The notes beneath the pieces were generated by a model. It was not told where the DNA came from. It worked only from the letters and a program-made list of their open reading frames with translations, and made no database searches. A stretch of DNA of 8,511 nt from Bacillota bacterium (GTDB lineage: Bacteria > Bacillota > Clostridia > Peptostreptococcales > Anaerovoracaceae). The stretch is taken from the NCBI GenBank assembly GCA_016282655.1, contig JAEELK010000186.1:1-8511 (forward strand). Direction: 5' to 3'. The translations under genes were made by a program, and so were the position numbers. This document shows, in pieces, positions 1-7,917 of this stretch (position 1 is its first letter; each line of letters starts with the position of its first letter).

Positions 1-1707
<1,707 letters not shown>

Positions 1708-1708
1708 C

Positions 1709-3097
1709 ATGGGCAAGACGACCGGATTTCTGGACTACGAACGCGTGGAACGGCCCTGCGCCGCGCCGGAAGAACGCCTGCAGAGCTTCTCCGATCCCCA
1801 CGGGCCGCTGCCCGCCCCGCTGCGGCGGGAACAGGGCGCGCGCTGCATGAACTGCGGCGTCCCCTTCTGCCAGTCCGCCTACGGCTGCCCGCTGCACAAT
1901 CTCATCCCCGAATGGAACGACGAGATCTGGGCGGGCAATCTCCGGCACGCGCTCTCCCGCCTGCTGAAGAGCAACAACTTTCCGGAATTCACGGGCCGGG
2001 TCTGCCCCGCGCCCTGCGAGAACGCCTGCGTCTGCGGGCTGCACGGCGCGCCCGTGACCGTGCGGGACAATGAGCTCTCGATCATCGAGCGCGCCTGGGA
2101 GCGCGGCCTCATGGCGCCGCAGCCGCCCGAGGTGCGCAGCGGCAAGCGCGTCGCGGTGGTCGGTTCCGGCCCCGCAGGGCTTGCCGCGGCGGAGCAGCTG
2201 AACCGGCGCGGTCATTCTGTGACCGTATTCGAGCGCGACGACCGCCCCGGCGGCCTCCTGACCTACGGCATCCCCAACATGAAGCTCGAAAAAACGATCG
2301 TCGCGCGCCGGATCGAACGGATGCGCGCGGAAGGCATCGATTTCGTCTGCAGCACCGAGATCGGCCGCGATCTCAACGCCGCGGAGCTCCGCCGGGATTT
2401 CAACGCGCTGCTCCTCTGCTGCGGCGCAAGGCAGCCCCGCGTCCCCGCCGGCATCGACTGCGGCCGGGAAGGCGTCCTGCAGGCGCTGGATTACCTAACT
2501 GCCGCCACGCGGGCCGTCCTGGCCGGCGGCGAGAGCGCGCTGAGCGCCGCCGGCCGCCGCGTGCTCGTCGTGGGCAACGGCGACACTGCCACGGACTGCG
2601 TCGCCACAGCGCTGCGGCAGGGCGCCGCCTCCGTCGTCCAGCTCGTCCGAAAGCCGAAGCCGGCGGCCGGAGCGCGGATCTGGCCCTACCGCCCCGTCGG
2701 CGAGAAGACGGACTACGGGCAGGAAGAGGCGGCGGCCCGCTTTGGGCAGGATCCGCGCCTTTATTCCAGCACCGTGGAGGAACTGCTCTGGGACGGGAAC
2801 GGCGCCCTGCGGGCGGCCAAAGTCCGGACGGACGGCGTCCTTCAGGAACTGCCGGCGGAGCTCCTGCTGCTCGCGGCCGGCTTCTCCGGCGCGGAGCCCG
2901 CGGTCGCCGACGCCTTCGGCCTCTCCCTGGATCCGCAGGGCCGCCTCGGCGGCAGCGATCACCGCACCGAGGATCCGCAGGTCTTCGCCTGCGGCGACCT
3001 GCGCCGCGGTCCCTCCCTGGTCGCCGCGGCCATCGCGGACGGCCGCGCCTGCGCCCGCGCAGCGGACACATTTCTGGAAGGCTACAGCTATCTGTAA
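1709..3097 (+). CDS. gltD: Glutamate synthase small subunit (NADPH-dependent, FAD/Fe-S)
   Basis: This 462-residue protein has the usual length and layout of GltD, which passes electrons from NAD(P)H through FAD and Fe-S clusters to the large subunit. The N-terminal region carries two cysteine groups for 4Fe-4S clusters: Cys46, 49, 54 and 60 in RCMNCGVPFC..GCPLHN, and Cys99, 103, 107 and 109 in RVCPAPCENACVC. A first Rossmann motif GSGPAG at residues 152-157 binds FAD. A second dinucleotide motif at about 288-293 (VGNGDT) binds NAD(P)H. The closing FAD motif is VFACGDLRRG near 425-434. The start is supported by AAAGGAGA upstream and the one-base gap from gltB. The gene is intact. GltD-like domains also occur in other oxidoreductases, but the adjacent gltB settles the assignment. 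Confidence 0.97.
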   Translation: MGKTTGFLDYERVERPCAAPEERLQSFSDPHGPLPAPLRREQGARCMNCGVPFCQSAYGCPLHNLIPEWNDEIWAGNLRHALSRLLKSNNFPEFTGRVCPAPCENACVCGLHGAPVTVRDNELSIIERAWERGLMAPQPPEVRSGKRVAVVGSGPAGLAAAEQLNRRGHSVTVFERDDRPGGLLTYGIPNMKLEKTIVARRIERMRAEGIDFVCSTEIGRDLNAAELRRDFNALLLCCGARQPRVPAGIDCGREGVLQALDYLTAATRAVLAGGESALSAAGRRVLVVGNGDTATDCVATALRQGAASVVQLVRKPKPAAGARIWPYRPVGEKTDYGQEEAAARFGQDPRLYSSTVEELLWDGNGALRAAKVRTDGVLQELPAELLLLAAGFSGAEPAVADAFGLSLDPQGRLGGSDHRTEDPQVFACGDLRRGPSLVAAAIADGRACARAADTFLEGYSYL

Positions 3098-3098
3098 T

Positions 3099-3111
3099 GC
3101 GGCAGAGCCGC
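3099..3111 (+). repeat. Small intercistronic hairpin between gltD and the next gene
   Basis: GCGGC-AGA-GCCGC forms a perfect 5-bp stem with a three-base loop, starting two bases after the gltD stop and ending just before the AGAGGAGG ribosome site at 3113-3120. There is no T-tract, so it is not a terminator. It could influence translation initiation or mRNA processing, or be chance in GC-rich DNA. Confidence 0.4.
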
Positions 3112-3112
3112 G

Positions 3113-3120
3113 AGAGGAGG
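3113..3120 (+). promoter_or_regulatory. Ribosome binding site for the 3128 gene
   Basis: AGAGGAGG ends 7 bases before the ATG at 3128. This strong, well-placed site decides the start of the 860-residue protein. Confidence 0.8.
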
Positions 3121-3127
3121 GTCTCAC

Positions 3128-5710
3128 ATGGCAGCTTTCGATCGGATCGCTTCCGGATTCCCCGAAATGGATCTGGCCCTGGACAACATCCGCCTGGGCG
3201 ACAACGTGGTCTGGCAGGTCTCCGACCTGGACGAGTTCCGCATTTTCGCGAACGCCTTCGCGAAGCAGGCGATCCGCGACGGGCGCAACCTGATCTACGT
3301 CCGCTTCGCCGACCATCCGCCCATCCTCCCCCCGATGGAGGGCCTGAAGATCGTCTCCGTGCCGCTTTCCCACCGCTTCGAGACCTTCACGATCCGCGTG
3401 CACGAACTCATCGAAAAAGAAGGCTTTGACGCCTTCTACGTCTTCGACTGCCTCTCGGATCTGGAGGAGGCCTGGGCCACGGACCTCATGATGGGCAATT
3501 TCTTCCACCTGACCTGTCCCTTCCTCTTCAGCCTGGACACCGTCGCCTACTTCCCCGTGATCCGCGGCCTGCACTCCTTCGCGGCCATCGAGCAGATCCG
3601 CGACACCACGCAGCTCCTCCTGGACGTCCTGCCGGCCGACGCGGAAGGTACGCTCTTCGTCCGGCCGCTCAAGGTCTGGGAGCGGAGCTCGGAGACCATG
3701 TTCCAGCCCCACGAGTTCCGGCCGGAGAGCGGCGAGTTCCGCGTCCTCCGGGACGGCGTGGAGATCAGCCGCTTTTTCCGCCGCCTGAACGAGACGGCGC
3801 AGGCCGTGCAGGACCAGAACGTGGACAGCTGGGAACGCTTTTTCCGCCAGACGGCGGAACGGTATCACCGCGGCGAGGACGTCAGCGAGGCCTGCAGCCG
3901 GATCTGCGACATCATGCTCACCCGGGACGAGCGCCTGCGCGGGCTGATCAAAGAGCATTTCCGCCCCGCGGACTACTTTGAGATCCACAGCCGTATGGTC
4001 GGCACCGGCATGATCGGCGGCAAGGCCTGCGGCATGCTGCTGGCCCGCAAGCTCACGGAGGATCTGCGCCCGGACATCTATGCCCGCATCGAGCCGCACG
4101 ATTCCTTCTACATCGGTTCCGACGTCTTCTACGCCTACATCGTGGACAACGGCTTCTGGGATCTCAAGATCCGCCAGAAGAGCGAGGAGGGCTATTTCGA
4201 ACTGGCGGAGCCCATCGCGGAGCAGATCCGCGCGGGACGCTTCTCGCCCGGCATCGAGGCGGAGTTCCGCAAGCTGCTCGAATACTACGGCGGCGACCCC
4301 GTCATCGTCCGTTCCAGCTCCATCCTGGAAGACGGCTTCGGCAACGCCTTCGCCGGCAAATACGAGTCCGTCTTCTGCAGCAACGAGGGCACGCTGGAAG
4401 CGCGCCTCGCGGAGTTCGAGGAGGCCGTCCGCACCGTCTACGCCAGCACCGTCGGCATCTCCGCGCTGGATTACCGCAAGCGCCGCGGCCTGGAAAAGCA
4501 GGACGAGCAGATGGCGCTCCTGGTGCAGCGCGTCTCCGGCTCCCACTGCGCGCATTTCTTCCTGCCCGCCGCCGCGGGCGTCGGCTATTCCAGGAGCCCT
4601 TACCGCATGGGCGGCGCGCGCACGGAGGAGGGCATGCTGCGCCTGGTGGCCGGCCTCGGCACCGCCGCCGTCGACCGCCGCACCGGCTCCTATCCCCGCA
4701 TCGTCTCGCTGGACGATCCGGGCAGGACGCTCCTGAGCTCCGCCTCGGACCGGCACCAGTATTCCCAGCGTCTCATCGACAGCGTCGGCACCGGTCCGGA
4801 GCCCCTGCAGAGCTGGTATTCCGAGCAGATCCGCGGCCTCCTGCCGGAGCATCTGCAAAAGGTGCTCTTCTCCCACGACTGGGACGCGGAGAGCAGCTTC
4901 CGGGACCGCGGGCAACGCCGTGAGGTCCTCTACGTCTCCTGCGACGGCCTCGTGAAGAACGAAGCGCTCATGGCCGATCTGCGCGGCCTGCTGCGGCTTC
5001 TGCAGAGCACCTACGACTACCCGGTGGACATCGAGTTCACGATCAACCTCTCCCCGGAGGGCGAATACATGATCGCGCTGCTCCAGTGCCGTCCCCTGCA
5101 GCTCACCCGGGAGGGCGAGGCGGTCTCCGTGCCCGTCCCCGCAGATCCTGCGCGGATCCTGCTGGAGACGAAGGGCGTCTCCATGGGCTTCTCCCGCAAG
5201 TTCGCGGCGGATCTCATCGTTTACATCGACGCCGTCGCCTACTACCGCCTGCCCTACCGCGAGAAGCATAAGGTGCGGAACGCGCTTTCCGCCGTCAACT
5301 GGCGCTGCCGGGAGCAGAACAAACGCCTCCTGCTCATCACGCCGGGCCGGATCTGCACCTCCTCGCCCGAGCTCGGCGTGCCCTCCGCCTTCGCGGACAT
5401 CAGCGAGTTCGACGCGATCTTCGAGGTCTCGGACGAACGTGCCGGCTACGTGCCGGAGCTCAGCTACGGCAGCCACATCTTTCAGGACCTCGTGGAGGCA
5501 GGCATCCTCTACACGGCGGTCTTCGAGGCGCAGAGCACCCTGCATTTCGCGCCGGAGCGCCTGAAGGACGCGCCGAACCTGCTCTCCGAATACTCGGAGC
5601 TGGCGGAGGAGCTGGCGGACGTGGTCTACGTCTGCGACGCGGCCAAAGCGGGCTATCGGCTCTACTATGACATGGAATCGGAGCACCTACTCATCGCGGC
5701 GGAGCTCTGA
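3128..5710 (+). CDS. PEP synthase/PPDK-like nucleotide-binding protein with degenerate KaiC-like N-terminus; function unknown
   Basis: This 860-residue protein contains the ATP-grasp-type nucleotide-binding domain of PEP synthase and pyruvate phosphate dikinase (PPDK_N family). Motifs are GTGMIGGKACG (292-302), VIVRSSSILED (392-402), NAFAGKYESVF (406-416), DIEF (634-637) and LQCRPLQ (652-658). The phosphohistidine swivel domain and the C-terminal PEP/pyruvate barrel are both absent, so it cannot be a complete PEP synthase. Residues 1-230 resemble a KaiC/RecA-like fold (SGFPEMDLALDNIRLGDNVV), but VSDLDEF stands where the Walker A GxxxxGKT is expected; FYVFDCLSD could be a Walker-B-like strand. 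A C-terminal module carries TPGRICTSSPELGVP (738-752) and SYGSHIFQDL (779-788). As I recall, similar modules end other stand-alone PPDK_N proteins. Its place between gltD and glnA suggests a role tied to nitrogen assimilation, perhaps as an ATP-binding regulator or phosphotransferase. That role is inference. Confidence 0.85.
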   Translation: MAAFDRIASGFPEMDLALDNIRLGDNVVWQVSDLDEFRIFANAFAKQAIRDGRNLIYVRFADHPPILPPMEGLKIVSVPLSHRFETFTIRVHELIEKEGFDAFYVFDCLSDLEEAWATDLMMGNFFHLTCPFLFSLDTVAYFPVIRGLHSFAAIEQIRDTTQLLLDVLPADAEGTLFVRPLKVWERSSETMFQPHEFRPESGEFRVLRDGVEISRFFRRLNETAQAVQDQNVDSWERFFRQTAERYHRGEDVSEACSRICDIMLTRDERLRGLIKEHFRPADYFEIHSRMVGTGMIGGKACGMLLARKLTEDLRPDIYARIEPHDSFYIGSDVFYAYIVDNGFWDLKIRQKSEEGYFELAEPIAEQIRAGRFSPGIEAEFRKLLEYYGGDPVIVRSSSILEDGFGNAFAGKYESVFCSNEGTLEARLAEFEEAVRTVYASTVGISALDYRKRRGLEKQDEQMALLVQRVSGSHCAHFFLPAAAGVGYSRSPYRMGGARTEEGMLRLVAGLGTAAVDRRTGSYPRIVSLDDPGRTLLSSASDRHQYSQRLIDSVGTGPEPLQSWYSEQIRGLLPEHLQKVLFSHDWDAESSFRDRGQRREVLYVSCDGLVKNEALMADLRGLLRLLQSTYDYPVDIEFTINLSPEGEYMIALLQCRPLQLTREGEAVSVPVPADPARILLETKGVSMGFSRKFAADLIVYIDAVAYYRLPYREKHKVRNALSAVNWRCREQNKRLLLITPGRICTSSPELGVPSAFADISEFDAIFEVSDERAGYVPELSYGSHIFQDLVEAGILYTAVFEAQSTLHFAPERLKDAPNLLSEYSELAEELADVVYVCDAAKAGYRLYYDMESEHLLIAAEL

Positions 5711-5720
5711 GGCCGCCGCG
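5695..5720 (+). repeat. Perfect 8-bp inverted repeat around the stop codon of the 3128 gene
   Basis: CGCGGCGG (5695-5702) and CCGCCGCG (5713-5720) are exact complements separated by 10 bases that contain the TGA stop (5708-5710). The right arm overlaps the left arm of the possible terminator at 5715-5735, so the two structures would exclude each other. Confidence 0.5.
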
Positions 5721-5735
5721 GGGAACGGCTTTTTT
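5715..5735 (+). terminator. Possible weak intrinsic terminator ahead of glnA
   Basis: GCCG (5715-5718) can pair with CGGC (5726-5729) across a 7-base loop and is followed directly by six Ts (5730-5735). The stem has only four base pairs, all G-C, so termination would be partial at best. It sits between the PEP-synthase-like gene and glnA, where an ANTAR-controlled attenuator would be placed. Confidence 0.3.
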
Positions 5736-5755
5736 CACGGAAAAGCGTGGAAAAG
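5730..5755 (+). repeat. AT-rich hairpin with a six-base loop upstream of glnA
   Basis: TTTTTTCACG (5730-5739) pairs with CGTGGAAAAG (5746-5755), about 10 bp including two G-T pairs, around the hexaloop GAAAAG (5740-5745). ANTAR target RNAs use hexaloops with A at position 1 and G at position 4. This loop has G and A there, so it does not fit the known consensus. Its role is unknown. Confidence 0.35.
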
Positions 5756-5776
5756 TGCGGGGTTTTATGATTAAAT
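5748..5776 (+). promoter_or_regulatory. Candidate promoter for glnA (weak)
   Basis: An AT-rich island in GC-rich DNA contains TATGAT (5766-5771), a five-of-six match to the -10 box, with no good -35 at the right distance. Alternatively TGGAAA (5748-5753), 17 bases, TTAAAT (5771-5776) gives two four-of-six boxes. Separate transcription of glnA is plausible, but the sequence alone does not prove it. Confidence 0.25.
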
Positions 5777-5815
5777 GATGGCAATGAGCACCAGCATCAC
5801 GGCACTGCCGCAGCA

Positions 5816-5823
5816 AGAGGAGG
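5816..5823 (+). promoter_or_regulatory. Ribosome binding site of glnA
   Basis: AGAGGAGG ends 7 bases before the ATG at 5831, the same strong pattern as the site at 3113-3120. Confidence 0.8.
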
Positions 5824-5830
5824 GCGCAGC

Positions 5831-7042
5831 ATGAATTATTCTCAGGAAGAAGTCCTGCAGTACGTACAAGAAGAGGACGTGAAGTTCATCCGTCTGGCTT
5901 TCTGCGACGTCTTCGGCAAGCAAAAGAACATCTCCATCATGCCGGAGGAGCTGCCGCGCGCGTTCCGCTACGGCATCGCCTTCGACGCCTCCGCCATCGC
6001 GGGCTTCGGCGACGAGAGCCGCTGCGACCTGCTGCTCCATCCGGAGCCCGAGACCCTCACCCTGCTGCCCTGGCGGCCGGAGCACGGCAAGGTGGTCCGC
6101 ATGTTCTCCTACATCTCCTACCCGGACGGCAGGCCGTTTGAATGCGACACCCGCCGCCTGCTGAAGCAGGCCATGGAGGACGCGGAGCGCTCCGGCTACC
6201 GCTTCTTCTTCGGTGCCGAGCAGGAGTTCTACCTGTTCCAGCTGGACGACGACGGTCATCCCACCCATCAGCCCTACGACGACGCGGGCTACATGGACAT
6301 CGCCCCGGAGGACCGCGGCGAGAACGTGCGCCGGGAGATCTGCCTCACGCTGGAGCAGATGGGCATCCGCCCGGAAAGCTCCCATCACGAAGAAGGCCCG
6401 GGCCAGAACGAGATCGATTTCCGCTACTCCGACGCCCTCACCGCGGCGGACAACGTGATGACCTTCCAGACCGTCGTGCGCACCGTCGCCCGGCGCAACG
6501 GCCTTTACGCGGACTTTTCTCCCAAGCCGCTGGAGAGCGAGCCCGGCAACGGCTTTCACATCAACATCTCCGTGCAGCCGGATCCGGACACCGAAAACCT
6601 GCGGCAAGTGATCGCGGGCATCCTGGAGAAGATCGGCGAGCTGCCGGCCTTCCTGAATCCCAGCGAGAACTCTTACCGCCGCTTCGGCCGAAACAAGGCG
6701 CCTTCCTACATCTCCTGGTCCGGAGAGAACCGCTCCCAGCTGGTGCGCGTTCCCGCGGCCGTGGGCGAATACCGCAGGGCGGAGCTGCGTTCGCCGGACC
6801 CGGGCGCCAATCCCTATCTGGCCTTTGCCCTGCTCATCTATGCGGGCCTCTACGGGCTGGAGAAAAAGATCCCCCTTCCCGCGCCTGCCGACATCAACTT
6901 CTTCACCGCGAGCGCTCAGACTCTGGCAGGCTTCCGCAAGCTGCCGGAAGACCTCAGATCTGCCTGCCGGATCGCCGCGTCCAGCGACTTCGTACGGGCG
7001 CATCTGCCGGAAGCCATCCTCAACATCTATTGCAGCCGCTGA
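5831..7042 (+). CDS. glnA: Glutamine synthetase, short class-I (GSI) type
   Basis: This enzyme makes glutamine from glutamate, ammonia and ATP in the cytoplasm, supplying GltBD. At 403 residues it is about 40 shorter than typical GSI enzymes and lacks most of the usual C-terminal tail. Motifs in order are FDASAIAGF (51-59, with the ammonium-site Asp52), GAEQEF (128-133, metal ligands Glu130 and Glu132), HHEEGPGQNEIDF (185-197, Glu187 and Glu194), GNGFHINIS (239-247, His243), NSYRRFG (280-286), NRSQLVRVP (300-308) and AELRSPDPGANPYL (317-330). Two positions are odd. Lys289 stands where GSI enzymes carry the catalytic Glu-flap residue before AP. Asp61 aligns with the feedback-inhibition Arg62 of Bacillus GlnA. 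No adenylylation-site tail is visible. AGAGGAGG at 5816-5823 sets the start, and the ANTAR gene follows after 18 bases. A glutamine-synthetase-like ligase for another substrate cannot be excluded. Confidence 0.9.
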   Translation: MNYSQEEVLQYVQEEDVKFIRLAFCDVFGKQKNISIMPEELPRAFRYGIAFDASAIAGFGDESRCDLLLHPEPETLTLLPWRPEHGKVVRMFSYISYPDGRPFECDTRRLLKQAMEDAERSGYRFFFGAEQEFYLFQLDDDGHPTHQPYDDAGYMDIAPEDRGENVRREICLTLEQMGIRPESSHHEEGPGQNEIDFRYSDALTAADNVMTFQTVVRTVARRNGLYADFSPKPLESEPGNGFHINISVQPDPDTENLRQVIAGILEKIGELPAFLNPSENSYRRFGRNKAPSYISWSGENRSQLVRVPAAVGEYRRAELRSPDPGANPYLAFALLIYAGLYGLEKKIPLPAPADINFFTASAQTLAGFRKLPEDLRSACRIAASSDFVRAHLPEAILNIYCSR

Positions 7043-7048
7043 CGCGGC
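7035..7048 (+). repeat. Hairpin over the glnA stop codon
   Basis: GCCGC (7035-7039) pairs with GCGGC (7044-7048) around the tetraloop TGAC, which contains the glnA stop TGA. It lies just ahead of the GGAG ribosome site (7052-7055) of the ANTAR gene. Similar stop-adjacent hairpins occur at 3099-3111 and 5695-5720. Confidence 0.4.
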
Positions 7049-7060
7049 CCTGGAGCGACC

Positions 7061-7645
7061 ATGCCATTGCAAGAACGGGTCTACAGCGTTCTGATCGTTT
7101 CCGCGTCGGAGCGCTTCAACACCGCCCTGGTCCCACTGTTTCCGGCTGCCCGATATCACCCGATCCGCTGCGTTAGCAGCGTCAGTGCCGCGGGAAGGCT
7201 CTTTGCCGAACGCGCCTTCGATCTCGTGATCATCAACGCCCCCCTGCCGGATGACTCAGGGGTCCGCTTTGCCATCGACATCTGCGGCAGTTCGGAAGCC
7301 GCGGTGCTTCTTTTGGCGCGCGCGGAACTCCATGCGGAGGTCTACGAAAAGGTGTCGCCGCACGGCGTCCTGACGCTCCCCAGGCCCAGTTCCCGCAGCG
7401 CGCTCCTCTCCGCCATCGACTGGATGGCCAGCATCCGGGAACGCCTGCGCAAAAAGCAGGAAAAAACGCTTTCCATGGAGGAAAAGATGGAGGAGATCCG
7501 CCTGGTCAACCGCGCCAAGTGGCTGCTCATCGGCGAGCTGCGCATGGCGGAGCCGGAGGCGCACCGCTACATCGAAAAACAGGCCATGGATCGCTGCGTT
7601 TCCAAGCGTCTGGTCGCGGAAGAGATCATCCGGACCTATTCCTGA
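7061..7645 (+). CDS. Pseudoreceiver-ANTAR RNA-binding antiterminator (NitR-like)
   Basis: This 194-residue protein has a response-regulator receiver fold (about 7-122), a helical coiled-coil linker (about 123-148) and a C-terminal ANTAR domain (about 135-190). ANTAR residues include EEIRLVNRAKWLLI (144-157), EPEAHRYIEKQAM (164-176) and the closing KRLVAEEII (182-190). ANTAR domains bind paired hexaloop RNA hairpins and prevent transcription termination. The receiver looks unable to take up phosphate. The expected Asp after strand 3 is Asn59 (DLVIINAPLPDDSG), the N-terminal acidic pair is absent (LIVSASE), and the strand-5 Lys-Pro is Arg108-Pro109. Control therefore probably comes from a ligand or partner protein, possibly glutamine synthetase itself. 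The gene follows glnA by 18 bases with GGAG at 7052-7055. An ANTAR gene beside glnA matches the glnA-nitR pair reported in solventogenic clostridia. The target RNA is not evident in this window. Confidence 0.92.
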   Translation: MPLQERVYSVLIVSASERFNTALVPLFPAARYHPIRCVSSVSAAGRLFAERAFDLVIINAPLPDDSGVRFAIDICGSSEAAVLLLARAELHAEVYEKVSPHGVLTLPRPSSRSALLSAIDWMASIRERLRKKQEKTLSMEEKMEEIRLVNRAKWLLIGELRMAEPEAHRYIEKQAMDRCVSKRLVAEEIIRTYS

Positions 7646-7664
7646 AAAAAAATCCTTCCTGCTC

Positions 7665-7693
7665 TTGACAGCGGGCGGCCGGCCCGTTATAAT
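7665..7693 (+). promoter_or_regulatory. Consensus sigma-A promoter of the T-box/trpB2 transcript
   Basis: TTGACA (7665-7670) and TATAAT (7688-7693) both match consensus exactly and are separated by the ideal 17 bases. Transcription should begin near 7700. The promoter starts only 20 bases after the ANTAR stop, with no recognisable terminator between. Control of this unit must act after initiation, which fits the T-box that follows. Confidence 0.95.
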
Positions 7694-7798
7694 AGCCCAT
7701 AATTTAATCAACTAAACCGTTGAAGCGGGAGTAACGGCAGTCATGCCCCCACAGAGAGCCTGCGGCGCTGAGAGTCAGGTGGGAAACAGACCGTCAAA

Positions 7799-7801
7799 TG
7801 G
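7799..7801 (+). promoter_or_regulatory. T-box specifier triplet TGG (Trp)
   Basis: TGG follows an AAA element equivalent to the usual GAA and is followed by one purine (G7802) before the lower stem begins at 7803. This is the standard geometry of a specifier. It pairs with the CCA anticodon of tRNA-Trp, agreeing with the tryptophan-synthase-like gene downstream. Confidence 0.88.
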
Positions 7802-7917
7802 GCCGCTGAGGGTGCAGCGAAACGGACGCGTCCGGAGTATCCTGCAACGTGAGGGCATACGTCAGTTGCCGGGGATATGTCGGTATCCCGCAGAGTGCAC
7901 GGGGCAGCCCGTGAAGC

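Noticed and set aside
2495..5686. Very long open frame on the minus strand (over 1000 codons)
   Set aside because: It lies opposite gltD and the PPDK_N-like gene, both clearly coding on the + strand. Its translation is low-complexity Arg/Ala/Glu/Val-rich text without family motifs. Long antisense frames are common in GC-rich genes with strong third-position bias.
3128..5710. Full PEP synthase (ppsA) annotation
   Set aside because: The swivel-domain motif with the phosphohistidine and the PEP/pyruvate barrel are both missing, so only the nucleotide-binding domain name is justified.
5730..5755. Hexaloop hairpin as an ANTAR-binding RNA
   Set aside because: The known target has two hairpins whose hexaloops have A at position 1 and G at position 4. 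This loop is GAAAAG and no second hexaloop hairpin is found beside it.
5771..7159. Long minus-strand open frame opposite glnA
   Set aside because: The + strand encodes a recognisable glutamine synthetase over the same span. The antisense translation shows no known motifs and no ribosome site.
7784..7800. Other possible specifier triplets (ACA for Thr, ATG for Met)
   Set aside because: ACA (7786-7788) falls in the upper part of Stem I above the ACGG/CCGT helix. ATG is one base out of register with the usual GAA-NNN-purine layout. TGG fits geometry, discriminator base and downstream gene.
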